Shown: piece by piece, positions 44,225-55,605 of the stretch
Layout: the number at the start of each line of letters is the position of its first letter
How positions within the stretch are numbered: position 1 is the stretch's first letter
Assembly (NCBI GenBank): GCA_951804985.1
Contig: OX638135.1
Coordinates: 12,923,735 to 12,987,734, forward strand
Direction of reading: 5' to 3'
From: Dryomyza anilis
Taxonomy: Eukaryota > Arthropoda > Insecta > Diptera > Dryomyzidae
DNA length: 64,000 bases
The notes under the pieces: generated by a model
The model's database searches: none
What the model saw: the letters and a program-made list of their open reading frames with translations, nothing else
Told to the model about the DNA's origin: nothing
Position numbers and translations under genes: made by a program

Positions 44225-45945
44225 TTAAAAATTCTGAATAATACGCATTTGCAATTTTATGTTTTTTTGAAAATTTTGCGCCATTTTCTATATTTTACGC
44301 CCTTCTGTATGTTGCGCCTCTGTAGAGGAGCAAAAGTTTTGTAAATTAGGCACATTTGCAATTTTATGCTTTTTTGAACTTTTTGCGCATTTTTCTATAT
44401 GTTGTGCCCTTCTGTAGAGGCGCAAAAATTTTGTAAATTAGGCGCATTTGCAATTTTATGCTTTTTTGAACATTTTGCGTCTTTTTCTATATTTTGCGCC
44501 CTTCTGTAGAGGTTGAAAATTTGCAATTTTATGATTTATTGCAAATTTTGCGCCTTTCTCTATAGTTTCCGCTCTTTTAAAAAGTGCAAAATTTTGAATA
44601 TTAGGCGCATTTTTTTCATGTTGTTTTTTTTAAATTTGTTTGAAAAATTCAAAAGTGCGCCTTTTTGGGAGGGGGATGGGGGGGCGATCGCCCCTCCTTT
44701 TCCCCCCTGGATCCGCGCTTGCAGGAGGAATCTACAAAACACTTCAAAAGAAACAACACGGAATTACAACAACATTTACAACCCATAGATTACCAACAGC
44801 ACTGAATATATGGTAAAATCTTTGATTTTAGTTTATGTTTATTACAAGGGCAAGTTTTTTTTTTGGCTTTTGCCATTTTTTCAATTATTTTGTAAATTTG
44901 CCTATTTTGATCTACTTTGCCTAAAAATGCCTTTTTTACACTTTGGCAATTTTTTTTATACATTTTTTTTTACTTTTTTTGTGCCATTTTTGCTTTTTTT
45001 TGCCTATTTTGTGCCATTTCTACTGTTTTTTTGTGCCATTTTGCCTGCCATTTTTAACTATTTTTGTGCCAAAAAAAACTTGCCCTCTTTATTACCATTA
45101 ATGCGACCCACTCGACCCATAGTAAATTGAAATTAAATATTTCAATCGTGTTTCCCAATCCGCCAATTGCCATTACTACGTTCGCCAGCCGAACATTTGG
45201 TCATTTCGAGCCTTTATTAAAAGGATTACGAAATAGTTTTGGCAAGGATTGTCCCGCTGAAACAATAAAAATATTTGACGTAAATTTTAATTTAATTAAA
45301 ATCGACCCAACCCGTAATAAAAGTGAAATAATAACATTTAAAATAATTGTTTCATTTTTGCCAAATTGTTTTTGCAAAGAATCGAATTTTTTGCCGACCC
45401 GACCCGAACAAAACGATCGTATAATAAGAAACGATCTTTTTGAAATATATTTAATTTCGTCAAAAGTGTTAAATTTAATTTAACAAAACCAATTGTTTTT
45501 ATTTAATTTCACTTTTTAAGTGTTACAATATATTTTACTTAATAAAATCGCCAATTTTTTTTTTATTTGTTTCAGCTATCTACTCGCAGCGGCACTCGTT
45601 CGTTTATTTGCTTTATTTTCTCATAAAACAAATAGACATAAACACTAATACACTCACAGTAACGAGCGCTGCTGTCAGGGTTGCCACATTTTTCACTAAA
45701 ATAGTGTTTCCGTGGGATTTTATAAATTACCCGTGGGAACCAAAAAATTATTCCATATTTTTTTGGAATTTGCCTATTGAGCAATATTTAACCCGTTTAA
45801 ACCCACATTTAACCCTTTTAGACCCAAAAAATCAAATTTAACAATTTTATAGAAAAATTATTATAAAAAATTACCCAACTCGTTTTTTATCAAAAATATT
45901 TTTGAAAGCTTAACCCATAACGACCCAAAATCATTTAATTCATTT
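44225..45945 (+). repeat. 1721-bp tandem duplication, unit 2
   Basis: Second unit, in the same orientation and directly adjacent. Junctions fall in short TAAAAATTC-like microhomology (42504, 44225); after 45945 the text diverges (CATTTTTAAAATAAAG instead of CATTTTTAAAAATTCTG). Confidence 0.95.
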
Positions 45946-46480
45946 TTAAAATAAAGTTTCAGAATTTTTTTTACAAAATTAATTCTTTTATCGAATTTTT
46001 ATAAAAAATATTTTTGATTTTAACAAATTGCTACCCAAAAAACTTAACTGCGATATAAAATTTTATTTGCGACTATTTACCACTAAATAAAATTTTACAG
46101 TTAACCCATTGTGACCCAAAGATATAATTTTCAAAGTTTGTTGAAATTTGGAAATAATAATTGCTGTTAACCCATACATACCCAAAAATAATTTTATTTA
46201 TTTTTATAAAAAGTTTTTTTTAAATTTTTTCTGAAAAAATAAATACAACCCGTGAAAATCCAAAATATGTTTTGCTGATTAATCACATTGACCCACACAT
46301 AAAATTAGCTTATACATTTTTTGTGAATTTTCTCTGATTTATTTTCTGCGACTCGTTATTAATTTAAAAACATTTTTTTAAATTAAGCCATCCAGACCCA
46401 ACATTTTATTATTGAATTTTTTGAGAATTTCTCCAGTTATTTAAATTGAATAATATTTAAACCCAAAACCAATAAAAAAG
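45946..46480 (+). other. ACCCA-rich leader before the BEL/Pao gag
   Basis: No open frame. Recurrent AACCCA/GACCCA words at 20-70 bp intervals (about eight in 500 bp) continue the pattern of the duplicated unit. This may be the untranslated leader of the BEL/Pao element that starts coding at 46481. Confidence 0.4.
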
Positions 46481-47140
46481 ATGGCGGCTCTGACAGCATT
46501 TATTCAATTCGGAAACGAAATTATCGAGACACCTACCCAAGATTAAGTACCTCATGCCGCAGAGTTTCATCGGAAGCAGCTTACTTTTCTGTGGGAAAAA
46601 TTTCCAAACTTCGTATAATGCTATACGAAGTGAAACCGACAGTCCCGAAGTGGACCGAAAGAAGCTGAAAGATAAATATACTAAAGGATACAACGCATAT
46701 ATACGCGGTATTTCTTCCATTTCAGAAATAATGGAGACCCTGAAGCAACCGGTAGAAACTCCTAAGGTAAGAGAAGAAACGACTCCAATACAATTTGCAC
46801 CCTCTATTCATTTACCCCCGTGTGACACGGATAATTTTGATGGTGACTACGTCACCTGGCCCACTTTTAGAGATATGTTTTCTGCTCTCTATATCAACAA
46901 CGCCAAATTAAGCAAATGTGGAAAACTTCTCCATCTTTATCAAAAGACCCGAGGCGAAGCAAGAGACATTATTAAAAATGCTCCTCTTACCAATGGTTTT
47001 ATACTGGCATGGAGTAATCTCGTTGAACAATACGAGAATAAAAGAATGCAAGTAAATGTTTAACTTAAGACCCTATTGAATTTGCCACCAGTTACGTCTG
47101 AGTCCTGTAGCTTGCAACGGTCCGGATTCCCGGTCTATAG
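46481..47140 (+). pseudogene. BEL/Pao gag N-terminal fragment
   Basis: ATG at 46481 starts MAALTAFIQFGNEI, but a stop follows after about 21 codons, and the reading then moves to another frame (46554-47063). That frame carries the diagnostic DUF1759 block: IHLPPCDTDNFDGDYVTWPT, FRDMFSALYINN, KLLHLYQKTRGEARDIIKN and LVEQYENKRM. This is the conserved gag core of BEL/Pao elements. One more frameshift leads into LLNLPPVTSES before a stop. The remainder is missing; a Helentron-like copy begins at 47198. Gag would form the particle of the retrotransposon. Confidence 0.8.
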
Positions 47141-47197
47141 CTGAGGTACGCTCAGCGGACTTCGAAGTAACAAAAATTTATATTTGCCGGTTCCCTA

Positions 47198-47911
47198 TTT
47201 TTATACCCTACACTAAGAGTGCAAGGGTATATTAAATTTGGTACGCCGTTTGTAACACCCAGAAGGAAGCATCTCCGGTATGGAAAAGTATATATATTCT
47301 TGACCAGCATGACCTCCTTAGTCGATTTAGCGATGTTCGTCTGTCTGGCCGTCTGTCTGTCCGTCTGTCTGTCTGTTGAAATCACTACTACTTAAACAAT
47401 TGAAGAGTTAGATAAATGAAACTCATAATTTAGATTACTTATATAAATATGCAGTTTGTGCGTAGGCATATCGGTAAATTGTGACCTGTGATCTGACTTT
47501 TTATATTCAAATAACTCATATAAAATTTACATCTACAATTCAGTTTTACTGTATACGTGCTTAGGTAAACTTTTTTGGTCATATCTAATGACTTCATGCT
47601 CAAAAACATCGAAATAATGGTTTCCCGCGAAACGACTTGTGGTTCCCAAAAAAAAATCGAAATTCGGTACACTTACCCATTTGTAAATATGTGTATCAAA
47701 TGAAAGGAAATTCTTCAGCGATTGAAAGTTTGTGGTTATTTTCAGTATTTGTATACCCTGGTGACCTATATACCACTTTGAATGGTAACCACACATATGT
47801 GTAGGGTATTTATAGTCAGCTTAGACCGACTATAATTTTGATAATCCTAACTATCATAATAACACCAAATATAAAATTTCCCATGTGATCTAACCTTCCC
47901 AACTGGTTTTT
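47198..47911 (+). mobile_element. Helentron/DINE-1-like element, copy H3
   Basis: Same start (TTATACCCTACACTAAGAGT), GTCTG microsatellite (47339-47375), GTGTAGGGTATTTATAGTC near 47799 followed by a hairpin with one mismatch, and the terminal CCCATGTGATCTAACCTTCC then CAACTGGTTTTT as H1. It truncates the BEL/Pao fragment on its left. Confidence 0.7.
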
Positions 47912-47917
47912 ATTAAA

Positions 47918-48493
47918 TGCAACTCGAATTTTAAGTTTTAAGTTCAATCGATTTTTATTAATTTATTATTTATTTCTTTATTCAAACAATATAATTTCAA
48001 AATGATATCTTACTCCTGCGGCAGCCGCCTCTCCTGGTGCGCTTCGGTCTCAGACATGCCAATGTCCAGGCCGAGAAAACTGGTACTGACAACAATTTAG
48101 CCTGGCGTATGACCGGCTACTGGGACACAAACGGGGTAAAATGTCTGCAGAGTTTGGAATGCAAATATTGGAACTGGTTCTCGGGGTTTGGGACACAACC
48201 GGAGCCAATATTTGCAGTCGAACGTCTGATCAGTAAGTCAGTTTACAGTAAAAAAAGAGCGATTCTCCATCGTAGCTCACTGGAGAGTCAGCGGCGAAGT
48301 TGGTTGCGTTGTGGTTGGAAAAATGTGCAGCGAAGTTGGCTGCGTTGTAGTTAAATTGGCCGTAGCTGTGTTTAATGTAATGCGGTGTTTAGCGTCGTAC
48401 GGCATTTAATTTATTTATCGTATTATTTGTTTATTCTGGTATTATTTCTGTATTATTGTGCGGTGCCATTTCTCAAGAAATGGTACCGTCACA
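47918..48493 (-). repeat. 3' LTR of a minus-strand LTR retrotransposon
   Basis: On the minus strand a polypurine tract GAAGTGAAGGGGGGG (48508-48494) is followed by TGTGACGGTACC, a classic PPT-LTR junction; the LTR runs to about 47918, where CGAGTTGCA ends in CA. AATAAAG near 47995-47985 is a plausible polyadenylation signal. The left end is approximate. The partner 5' LTR was not found to the right. Confidence 0.6.
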
Positions 48494-49960
48494 CCCCCCC
48501 TTCACTTCCGGGTTTGAGAGAAGCTCTTCGATAGATTAGTGATGGTCCTTTCACCGCTACGGTTCACCCGAACACGATACTTCACCCGAACGTGATCTTC
48601 TGCCCAGGTTTAAAGCGGGCTAATCGTGATGACAGTTCCACCATTTCGCGGGGCCATTGTGTGGTATCTTGGCTGATTGTTGCTAACACTGTTCCTTCTT
48701 CCAGGCCCTTGGACTCTGATGTGTTGTGACTGCCGCTGCCGTTGTCGCTGCTGCTATCACTGCGTCGACCGGCTCGTATACCTTTCTAGCAGCCGCAGTT
48801 CGCCATGGGGTTGCTGCTACTGGTGCTGTTGTTGTTGTTGGGGGTACCGTCGAGGTGGATGATGTCGAACCAAATGTACCGGGCATCGTCTCCGGGTACA
48901 GTACTGCTCGTGCCTCTGTCGTTGCAGGCACAGTTGCCTGTTTCGTGGTCGAAAGTGCTGTTTTCCTGTCGAACTCGTTGCTGCATTTGGAGCCACCGTG
49001 CTCACCTGTTACATCACTTCGATAGTTGTCTCTTGTCCGGCCATATCGTGTGCTATCGTCTGATCCATCGCCTTCGTTAAGGGTGCAGCAGTCTGCAAAC
49101 TTGCTGAACGCTGCACGGTGCTCGTCGCCTCAATCGTGACCGATTCCCGCGAAACAGCCGCTCGCTGTGCGGCGCTTTTTACCTGGAGTGCGGCCTTGTG
49201 CCGCATGACATCACGTATGGCCATATGTCGCGCTGCTCCCTTCCGCTTCGTTTTACCAGCCTTCCGCCATACCGCATCGTTTGTGGCCGCCACCACCGTC
49301 CGTTGTGGGGCGCTGGTTACCACTGTCTGTTGTGCAGCTGCTACAGCCGTTCGTTGCGCACTCTGTTGTGTTGCTCCTCGTCCATGGCCATCTGATGCAT
49401 CGCCGTTGCCAGGTGAACATCACCCTCCTGTACCGCTTCTACAGCCGTCAGCTGTGTGGCACTTATTGCCTCGTCCGGGGGCACCTGTCGCACTGTTAAT
49501 GTAGGTGCAGCCATCTGCGCAGTCACCTCAACCATTCGATGAGAGCTGAAGGCGCCACGCCCTATGTTGCTCCTGCCGCTTCTGTATCTTCTGCTTCTTT
49601 TCCATGTCAGCCGTCCGCTGCATGACATTTGTAGTCACAACTACCTCCTGCATCGCTGCTGAGAACGCAGTCACCTGCTCAGCCGTCACCACCGTCCGTG
49701 GTGCGGTACTCGACGCCCCGTCTACGGCGCTTGAAGCCACTGTGCTGTGTTCGTCGCCTCTTCTGCGGTCAGTTTCCGCGAATCTGCTGTCAGCACCGCC
49801 ACATCAGCCGCCACAGCTTTGCGCTGTGTGGTGCCGATCTCCTCGTCTGCGGCTACCTACTGTGATGGACTCGTTGACACTTTTGTGTTGCTCGCCGCTT
49901 CCTCTACGTCGCTTGACATTTCTTGTACGGCGTCTCGATTCTGGAGAAAAGATTGGATGA
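48494..49960 (-). pseudogene. Ala/Thr/Gln-rich protein region of the minus-strand LTR element
   Basis: This block is far richer in GC than its surroundings and is read on the minus strand in several frames. Pieces: ASSAVDGASSTAPRTVVTAE (49740-49528), MQRTADMEKKQKIQKRQEQH, TAVEAVQEGDVHLATAMHQM (49628-49341), SAPQRTVVAATNDAVWRKAG and DQTIAHDMAGQETTIEVM (49323-49009), and ATISQDTTQWPREMVELSSR then LARFKP just before the PPT. It contains internally repeated QRTVV and TAAPLTKA-like phrases and could encode a coiled, repetitive gag- or pol-tail-like protein. I do not recognise the family. The segment 48585-49090 has a close relative in the opposite orientation at 61501-62030. Confidence 0.45.
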
Positions 49961-50103
49961 ACCGCAACTGTTGTGAATTAGCTCACACATTTTTCATGTG
50001 GTTCTTCACTATTCATTCATTTTTGGATGTTGCTGTAAACATGTTGAGCGCATCATGCTTTTATATCATGTTGAACTCATGTTGTACAGCAACATGTTCA
50101 TAG

Positions 50104-50592
50104 CATTGTCCCAACGCTTCACGTTGGAAACAATGATAATAATTTGGCAAAGCGCTAAAGCTTTGCTAAGACCACACCTCTTTCAGGTTAGCTTGCACAT
50201 ATTTGGCTTGCAATAATTTGGCAAGCGCTAAAGCTTTACTTAGACCACACCTCTTTCAAGAGGCTTGGGTCTATGTTAAATTAAGCAAAGCAGCGTTTTC
50301 TAACAATTCTGATATTTCGCAATTGGCGTCAGCCAAAAACTGCAAGTCGGACTTTCTTAAAAAGTACGTACACCAAAATTGAGTGAAAGTGAAAACTCAC
50401 TAGAACATAGTGAAAATAGAATTTAAGAAAAGCTTGCAACGAAGGTATTGTTAATACCTTTCGTTGCAATTTAAAAGATAGTAGTTTCGAAAACCTCAAG
50501 TGGAGGTCTAAAAATAATAAAAGTGTCCTTTGATTAATTAAATTGTAAAATAAATCAATAAATGAAAAATAAATCGACAAAAGTTTACAACA
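50104..50592 (+). repeat. Putative 5' LTR of a gypsy (297/17.6-like) element
   Basis: The right end is fixed by the primer-binding site that follows (TGGCGCAGCCGGTACG at 50595-50610). The left end is uncertain. Inside is a 72-bp tandem duplication: AAGCGCTAAAGCTTT...AGACCACACCTCTTTCA at 50152-50190 and again at 50224-50262. AATAAATC-type signals lie at 50550-50570. No second copy of this LTR is visible downstream. Confidence 0.6.
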
Positions 50593-51380
50593 TTTGGCGC
50601 AGCCGGTACGTCGGTACCAACCTCTCAAGGACCGAGAGTGGAAAGAAGGACGAAGGAAGGAGGACGAGAGGGAAATGCAACCAAAATGGTAAGTGATTAA
50701 AATTTTAATTATTTGTTTTTTAATTTTAAAAAATAGGGAGATTTGAAAACTATATTTAATTATATTTTGTTTTTTTTTTTTTATAGAGATTTGTTGTAGA
50801 GATTTTGTTATAGAGATAGATAGATATAGAGATGTTTAAACATTCTAAATAATATAAAAAACATAAAAATCAAATATATAAAAGAAAGTACACACTGCGA
50901 GTTCGAACTCCGGAACCTCTAGTGTATAATAAAAAAAATCATACTATTAGTATGAGAATTAATTTGTATATCAAACTAAATGAAAAATAAAATGCGATAA
51001 AAAAAATCAATATATTTTCCGAATGTGTAGTCAGGAGTAACATTTAGAAATATTCAAGAAATGTAAATATTTTATAATATTCTAAATAATAAATTTACAC
51101 TTCACATTTCATTTATATAAAAAAAAACATTTTTTTTTAGTTAACATTTTTTTACAATCTTGAGTAACCCAATATACACATAATTTTTTTTCTACCGATA
51201 ATACAGCGAATATAATTTGGAAAAATAATTATTTTTATTTTCCAAAGTTATAGAAAACAGATTTGAAAAAAAAATTAAAATGATATATACTTCAATTTAA
51301 ATTGAAAAAAAAAAAGAAAAATATATAGTTTATAGTTATACTTCATGCATGCCATTTAAATATTAAATCTGTTTTAGCAG
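50593..51380 (+). other. Gypsy primer-binding site and leader
   Basis: TGGCGCAGCCGGTACG resembles the primer-binding sites of the 297/17.6 gypsy group (tRNA primer, TGGCGCAGTCGG type). It is followed by a GAAGGA/GGACGA purine-rich patch (50635-50675) and an AT-rich leader without a gene. Confidence 0.7.
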
Positions 51381-51381
51381 A

Positions 51382-52419
51382 AAATGTTGAATTAGAAAGA
51401 TTAGTTGACGGGTTGAGAAAACGTTTAAACGATTATTGTTTAAAACGTACAGCAGAGTTAGAAAAAACAGCTAAAATAGATGAGGAAAACATAAAATTAA
51501 GAAATTTATTGAAAGAAAAGAATATTTCGGAGCAATCAATAAATAATTCTGTCAGACGCCAGGCAAGGGAGGAGTACGCGACGTTGGAGGAAGCGAACAA
51601 CAAAATACAGGAGTTGATCGCCCGTATTAGACATTTGAACGAGGAGGTTAAGACAGCGCACGAGACATCCTTATACCAAAGGATACAATAGAAAGTGACG
51701 ACATCACAACACAGGGCAACATGGGATTAGGCGAAGTCGCGAAATTCGTTAAAAATGCGGTGCCAGATTTTGCAGGTGCAGACTCATCATCGCTGAGGAC
51801 GGATCTTCACCGTTTTATTGAAGGATGTGAAGTGGTGAGGGCAGAACTGAAGCCTAAACAAATGGAGGAGTTTATTAAAGGCGTTACGGACCGTTCACAG
51901 GGAGATGCTTTTGACTTAGTAAGTTCAAAGGAGTTTGACACAATAGATGATTTATACAATCTGTTAAGGAATACGTACTTGGAATGTAGGTCAGTAGATG
52001 CCATTCAATATGACATTAGAAAGGCATCTCAGTATCCGAGTGAAAGTATTAGATCTTTCTCAAGGCGTTTGGTTAACCTGCAGTCGGCAGCATTAAGCTC
52101 GATTAAATGTAAATATAATGACACGAAAGACGACGTGTTCGTTAATGAATTGAATAATTTAGTTAAAAGCTCATTTAAGTTAGGACTTCGGGATTACACT
52201 TTGCGAATGCTCATGTTGAGCAGTAAGCAAACAACACTGGAGAAATTGGTGGAAGAGGCATTGGACCATGCCACGATACAAAGAGAGTCAGCAGAGTTAA
52301 CGGGCATAGACAAGTTTGGAGTCCATTTCAATGAGCCCTCATCGACCTTCATGCCAAATAATCGTAATGCATCAGGTGGCGAAGGCAATGAAAAAAAGGA
52401 GACGGAAGACAAAATGTAA
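51382..52419 (+). pseudogene. Gypsy gag (coiled coil plus capsid region)
   Basis: Two adjoining frames. 51382-51691 encodes a Glu/Lys/Leu-rich coiled coil (NVELERLVDGLRKRLNDYCL ... ATLEEANNKIQELIARIRHL). After a stop, 51721-52419 encodes a 232-residue capsid-like domain: KFVKNAVPDFAGADSSSLRT, DLHRFIEGCEVV, IQYDIRKASQYPSESIRSFS and a helical end near LVEEALDHATIQRESAEL. This is the gag arrangement of gypsy/297-type insect elements. The frame is clean over most of its length, suggesting a moderately young copy. Confidence 0.85.
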
Positions 52420-52421
52420 GT

Positions 52422-52860
52422 ATGAAGCAGCCTACACCTACATGTTCTTTTTGCAAGAAGAAGGGACATCTGAGGGATGAATGTCATACACTGAGAAACA
52501 CTCCGCATTGCAGTGACTGTCGTACTTATGGACATGAACAGTGTGCAGATCGTTCGGGTCGGAATGTTTTTCCAGGACATACTGCCCCCAAGGAAGTCAG
52601 CCACCCGTACCATAGGTAAATGGTCAAGGTGTCATCCAGAACCAAGGCGGGGGTGCTCCAGGATTGAGATGCGATTGGTGCCATAGAGGGGGACACGTCG
52701 AGGGGGATTGTTGTGTCAAACGCGATACACAAGTTTTTAAAGGAAATAATGGTAATGGGAAATTTGTAAACAGGCCTGCTAAAGGTGCAGAAAGGACGGA
52801 CATGTTATTATGAATTGTTATTCCAAACGCAAATATGATGCATGGTACAATAATAGCACT
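52422..52860 (+). pseudogene. Gypsy nucleocapsid zinc knuckles
   Basis: CSFCKKKGHLRDEC is a perfect C-x2-C-x4-H-x4-C knuckle (about 52449-52490). CSDCRTYGHEQC is a shortened second knuckle, and after a frameshift CDWCHRGGHVEGDC (about 52672-52713) is a third perfect one; a partial fourth reads CRKDGHVIMNC near 52786-52818. The knuckles bind the element RNA during packaging. Frameshifts separate them. Confidence 0.85.
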
Positions 52861-53469
52861 CCGCAGGGAAACTACCAGGGGCCCAGTCAAGGCCACTAAA
52901 CTGGGGACCCTTAGCAAATAGTGTAGTAAGGCCAGTAGTTGTAGAAGTTCCAAAGAGGACACTACAACAAAATAAAACAGCGAATATTATTGACGCAGAA
53001 AATGAAGAACAAAAATTAAAAATACATATTAATGAAGATAGAAATCTTCCAACAAAAACATATAATGAACTTAATAATAATACACAACTTGACGCGAATA
53101 ATGAACAGAATATAGGAATTAGGGAAATTAAAAATAAACAAATTATAAAGAAAGCAAATAATGTAAAGAAAGTAAAACCAATTGAATCGGAAGTTAAAAA
53201 TATTAAAATCAAGAATAATAAAATCAAAAGTAGATCAAATAAAAAAAAGTTGTAATTAACTGCCCTGAAAATTTGGGAATTGTAGATCAAACGTCTGGCA
53301 AGACTGTGGATACATTCCGTACAGGGGCGAGTATAATTTGTAATGAAGTAATTTCAATATTTCTTTTTATTATTAGCGCTATGTGCGTTTTATCGTCAGA
53401 AATGCATAATAAATTCATGATCTGTAAAATTAAATTGTCTTCAATTGCTAATATTTTAAGAGTAAATTT
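52861..53469 (+). other. Linker between gag and protease
   Basis: An Asn/Lys-rich low-complexity reading (QNKTANIIDAENEEQKLKIH, 52970-53255) continues the gag/pol direction. No domain recognised; minus-strand frames here are shadows. Confidence 0.5.
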
Positions 53470-53935
53470 ATGTCGAGGAAAATGAAATTAGCTTCACAAT
53501 TAGGCATGCATCGTATAATATATAACCGGCATGGAGAGTGTTTCAAGATATCCGATACGAGTGATGTGTTGATTGAAGTACCTTGCGAGGTATCAAAAAA
53601 TTGGGAACTTACTTTGTTATTGGATTCTGGAGCTGAGGCCAGCGTGATTAAAAAAAAATAGGATGGCACATTTGCCGAATTTTAATAAAAATATTAAAAA
53701 AGATCTGAGTGGTGCTTTTGGTGGATGCGTTAGAACATTAGGCTCCACTAAGATTCAGCACACAAACATAGAAAACCTGAGTTTAACGCTACACGTTGTG
53801 TCACTTGAACAAGGGGTACCAGCAGATGGAATAGTCGGGCGTGACAATCCCTGGAACAGATCTATAATAAATGCGTTAAATAAAAAAATTACATTTTTTA
53901 TGAAGACAAAAATCACCTTGTTAAATTTCCATTAA
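53470..53935 (+). pseudogene. Gypsy protease
   Basis: WELTLLLDSGAEASVIKKK contains the retropepsin active site DSGA (about 53622-53633); a TAG follows, and the next frame ends with VPADGIVGRDNPW, the DGxxGRD signature at the protease C-terminus. Aspartic protease that would cleave the gag-pol precursor as a dimer. The stop between the two halves inactivates it. Confidence 0.85.
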
Positions 53936-53940
53936 AATCA

Positions 53941-54235
53941 TTGCAAGACATAGAAAATATTAATTTTAATCAACAAATCAGGGTACAGCCAAGAAAGGCC
54001 ATGGTTGTATCACTGCCGTTAAGAACAAGAATGCCTATAGTTTTGTTGCACAAACAGGAAATTCAGCCAGGAGTATATTTGGGAGAGAGTTTAACAAACG
54101 TTAGAAGAAATACAGTATATGCATCAATTTTAAATGCCACCGATAAGGAGGTGACCAGTGATAGCAATTTCAAGCCACAATTTTTAAATTTTAAAAAATA
54201 TAAAGAAGCTAAAAGGACGCTAAGTTCATATGGAA
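53941..54235 (+). pseudogene. Gypsy pol linker before the deleted RT
   Basis: QQIRVQPRKAMVVSLPLRTR then MPIVLLHKQEIQPGVYLGES is the connector between protease and reverse transcriptase in 297-type elements. After KEAKRTLSSYG the sequence jumps to RNase H: the fingers and the YxDD palm (about 250-300 residues) are absent. The junction lies near 54230-54250. Confidence 0.7.
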
Positions 54236-54241
54236 TGATAA

Positions 54242-54760
54242 TTGTCACCACCCATACTAGCGTATCCGGATTTTAACGAACCCTTTTTGTTCACGACAGA
54301 CGCCAGTAACGAAGCAATTGGCGCGGTTCTTTCGCAAGGTGAAGTTGGAAGCGACCGTCCGATCGCGTTTGCCAGTAGGTCTCTTAACGATGTGGAAACA
54401 CTCTACTCTACTATAGAGAAAGAATTTTTGGGCATATCTTTTGGGAAGATAATTTAAAATTAATGCAGATCTTCAGCCCCTAAAGGGTATAGCAAACTTA
54501 AAAGATCAGACATCACGTCTTGCGCGTTCCGACACAAATTATCGGAATATGATTTCGAAATTCATTATAAACCGGGAAAAAGTAATTTTAACGCCGATAC
54601 GCTTAGCCGCATACCGAATAATACTGAAAAAGTAGTTGTAGTACCATCACGTTCGAAAACCATGAAAAGAGACAAGGAAGACGATAAGAAACAGTCAGAA
54701 TGCGATCCTGACGATTTGGTAACAAAGGAAAATGACAATATAATAATTCTAGCCAATGGT
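54242..54760 (+). pseudogene. Gypsy RNase H
   Basis: PPILAYPDFNEPFLFTTDAS then NEAIGAVLSQ shows the first catalytic Asp of the RNase H fold (TTDAS), and RPIAFASRSLNDVETLYSTI then EKEF shows the conserved Glu. After a frameshift near 54450 come HKLSEYDFEIHYKPGKSNFN then ADTLSRIPNN, the usual end of the domain. Frameshifted. Confidence 0.85.
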
Positions 54761-55605
54761 TCTAACTGATACGCCAGTCAGACCCTTTGACAAAGTGTAC
54801 ATGGACCTGGTGGGTATTCTGCCTGAAACCATTTCAGGGAATAAATACATCTTAACGTTTCAGGACGATTTTTCTAAATTTATGTGATGTGTGGCTATAC
54901 CCGATGCGGAAGCCAACACCGTACCAAAAGCATTCTTCAACGAAATAGTTACACGCCACAATATACCCAAAGAATTGGTAACAGACAATGGATCGAACTT
55001 CGTTTCCAAACTATCTTCGGATACATGTAAATTTTTAGGAATTAAAAAATTACATATAACACCCTACCATCCACAAGCTAATGGGTCATTTGAACGAAAT
55101 CATCGTCCACTAGCTGAATATTTACGTAGTTTTGCTGAAGAGGATGGGTCAAACTTGGACCAATGGTTAAATTCTACAATGCATGTTTATAATAACACGG
55201 TGCATACGTCGACGGGTCAAACACCATTCCGTACGTTGTACGGGTTTGACTTCGACATGCCTACGAATTTAATGCGTAAATGTTCACTTTTATATAACGC
55301 AGAAGACTACAATAAGGTACTAAAGTACCAAATACAGCGATCACAAGAGATCGTCAGGCAAAATCAATTTTGGGCCAAGGAGGTGTCGAAAAAAGAATAC
55401 GACAAGAACCTCAACCCTATACAATTCAAACCACACTACATGGTCTTAATGAAAAACCAAACTAGGAAGAATAAGTTCTCTCCAATTTGGAAAGGACCCT
55501 AAGTGGTTGTAGAGGGAAGTGGGCCAATGACCACGACGATATTGATCAAAAACAAAGATAAGAAAATTCACAATAATTTGTTAAAGGCATATCACAAATA
55601 GTAAA
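54761..55605 (+). pseudogene. Gypsy integrase lacking its N-terminal zinc domain
   Basis: The catalytic core is present: VYMDLVGILPETI (first Asp), an in-frame TGA at 54885-54887, LVTDNGSNFVSKLS (second Asp) and QANGSFERNHRPLAEYL (Glu), continuing to FKPHYMVLMKNQTRKNKF then SPIWKGP, a second stop at 55501, and DKKIHNNLLKAYHK. The core begins within a few codons of the previous RNase H end, so the HHCC zinc-binding domain that should lie between is missing, a second internal deletion. All three catalytic acids remain. Confidence 0.88.

Noticed and set aside
48726..49504. Plus-strand Ala/Val- and Cys-rich frames
   Set aside because: They are complements of the GC-rich minus-strand region, whose frames end correctly before a PPT and LTR.
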